In this document: positions 63,439 to 64,000 of the stretch, one piece after another
Layout: the number at the start of each line of letters is the position of its first letter
Position numbering within the stretch: the stretch's first letter is position 1
Origin: Murimonas intestini
GTDB taxonomy: Bacteria > Bacillota > Clostridia > Lachnospirales > Lachnospiraceae
NCBI GenBank assembly: GCA_003148945.1
Contig: QGGY01000003.1
Location: 310,001-374,000 of the forward strand
DNA: 64,000 bases
Reading direction: 5' to 3'
Program-made: the position numbers and the translations under genes
The notes under the pieces: model-generated
The model's input: the letters and a program-made list of their open reading frames with translations, nothing else
What the model was told of the DNA's origin: nothing
The model's database searches: none

Positions 63439-63897
63439 ATGAAGCTGTCTACGAAGGGAAGATATGGACTCCGCGCTATGATAGACCTTGCTGTCTGCAG
63501 TGAAGAGGAGGCTGTTTCCATAAGCAGTATCTCATCCAGGCAGAATATATCTGAGAGCTATCTGGAACAGCTGGTGGCTAAGCTGCGCAAGGCCGGGCTG
63601 GTAGTCAGCATCAGGGGCGCCCAGGGCGGATATAAGCTGGCCAGGGATGCTTCTGAGATCTCTGTGGGAGATATTCTGCGTGCCCTGGAGGGCAATCTGG
63701 ATGCTGTAGAATGCCCGGGTCTGAAGGCTGAGAATGGATGCCAGGGAGCTGACGTGTGTGTGACTAAATATGTCTGGCAGCGGATCAATGAGAGCATTAC
63801 AGAAGCAGTAGATGACATAAAACTGCAGCAGCTTGTAGAAGAAAGCAAGAAAGCAAATAAGAAAGGCCAGCCTAACCATGCAGGCTGTGAGAACTAG
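63439..63897 (+). CDS. iscR: Rrf2/IscR-family iron-sulfur regulator
   Basis: Winged-helix regulator of 152 residues. N-terminus MKLSTKGRYGLRAMIDLA and helix ISESYLEQLVAKLRKAGLV. Three Cys (92, 101, 107) match the Fe-S ligands of IscR. GAGCAGG precedes the ATG. The following cysteine desulfurase gene, 11 bp away, supports control of Fe-S cluster assembly. Confidence 0.93.
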   Translation: MKLSTKGRYGLRAMIDLAVCSEEEAVSISSISSRQNISESYLEQLVAKLRKAGLVVSIRGAQGGYKLARDASEISVGDILRALEGNLDAVECPGLKAENGCQGADVCVTKYVWQRINESITEAVDDIKLQQLVEESKKANKKGQPNHAGCEN

Positions 63898-63908
63898 GAG
63901 GGTAAAAA

Positions 63909-64000
63909 ATGTCAAAAAAATTAATATATCTTGATAATGCGGCAACGACGAAAACGGCGCCGGAGGTAGTGGAGGCCATGCTGCCTTACTTTACAGAGAA
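63909..64000 (+). CDS. Cysteine desulfurase, NifS/IscS type (3' partial)
   Basis: Only the first 30 codons are present: MSKKLIYLDNAATTKTAPEV, the invariant PLP-domain opening of NifS/IscS desulfurases that supply sulfur for Fe-S clusters. AGGAGGG precedes the ATG. Truncated by the window end. Confidence 0.92.
   Translation, partial: MSKKLIYLDNAATTKTAPEVVEAMLPYFTE

Noticed and set aside
1-64000. CRISPR arrays, tRNA or rRNA genes, integrase or phage modules
   Set aside because: Scanned for regular spaced repeats, clover-leaf patterns and phage or recombinase motifs; none seen. The 9-bp PET repeats are coding and unspaced.

Overview
The window reads as chromosomal DNA of a spore-forming clostridium, most likely a gut member of the Lachnospiraceae. 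The grounds are a complete spoIIIA operon, spoIVB, spo0A and spoVB, the clostridial chain nusB-xseA-xseB-ispA-dxs-tlyA-nadK-argR-recN-spoIVB, YesMN-type two-component systems beside sugar ABC transporters, and medium-GC coding sequence with strong GGAGG ribosome sites. No species is claimed.

Region 1 (1-23.3 kb) is a glycan-use region. A 5'-truncated sensor kinase and its AraC-type regulator precede an Lpl-type sugar importer (lipoprotein plus two permeases). Two Cys-type sulfatases, a GH78 rhamnosidase-like enzyme and a GH3 glycosidase follow. After a strong bidirectional terminator, a second kinase/regulator pair on the minus strand diverges from a second importer and a GH95 alpha-fucosidase-like enzyme. 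None of the five enzymes has a visible signal peptide, so sulfated or fucosylated oligosaccharides are probably imported intact and trimmed inside the cell. Neither importer has its own ATPase gene here.

Region 2 (23.3-26.4 kb) holds a carbamate kinase-like gene, a cupin gene whose 3' end runs into a dispersed repeat, and a transcription unit of about 630 nt with a near-consensus sigma-A promoter, a strong terminator, no credible ORF, and purine-rich, C-poor sequence. This is a candidate noncoding RNA that I do not recognise. A flavodoxin-like gene follows.

Region 3 (26.4-51.8 kb) is sporulation and housekeeping: spoIIIAA-AH behind a possible sigma-E promoter, a 2317-residue cell-wall-anchored surface protein, prfC, an asp23 gene, and the nusB to spoIVB chain. 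Short mobile repeats sit around the surface protein and asp23. Two copies share one family, a third element is related at its ends, and all three are flanked by 8-bp target duplications.

Region 4 (51.8-58.5 kb) is a 2-aminoethylphosphonate module (RpiR-type regulator, ABC importer, PhnW, PhnX) lying between spoIVB and spo0A, which are normally neighbours. It has a consensus 0A box upstream of the transporter.

Region 5 (58.5-64 kb) has spo0A, glgA, two small spore-coat-like genes behind a sigma-G-like promoter with an unusual inverted repeat covering the ribosome site, spoVB on the minus strand, an IscR-like regulator, and the start of a cysteine desulfurase gene cut by the window end.
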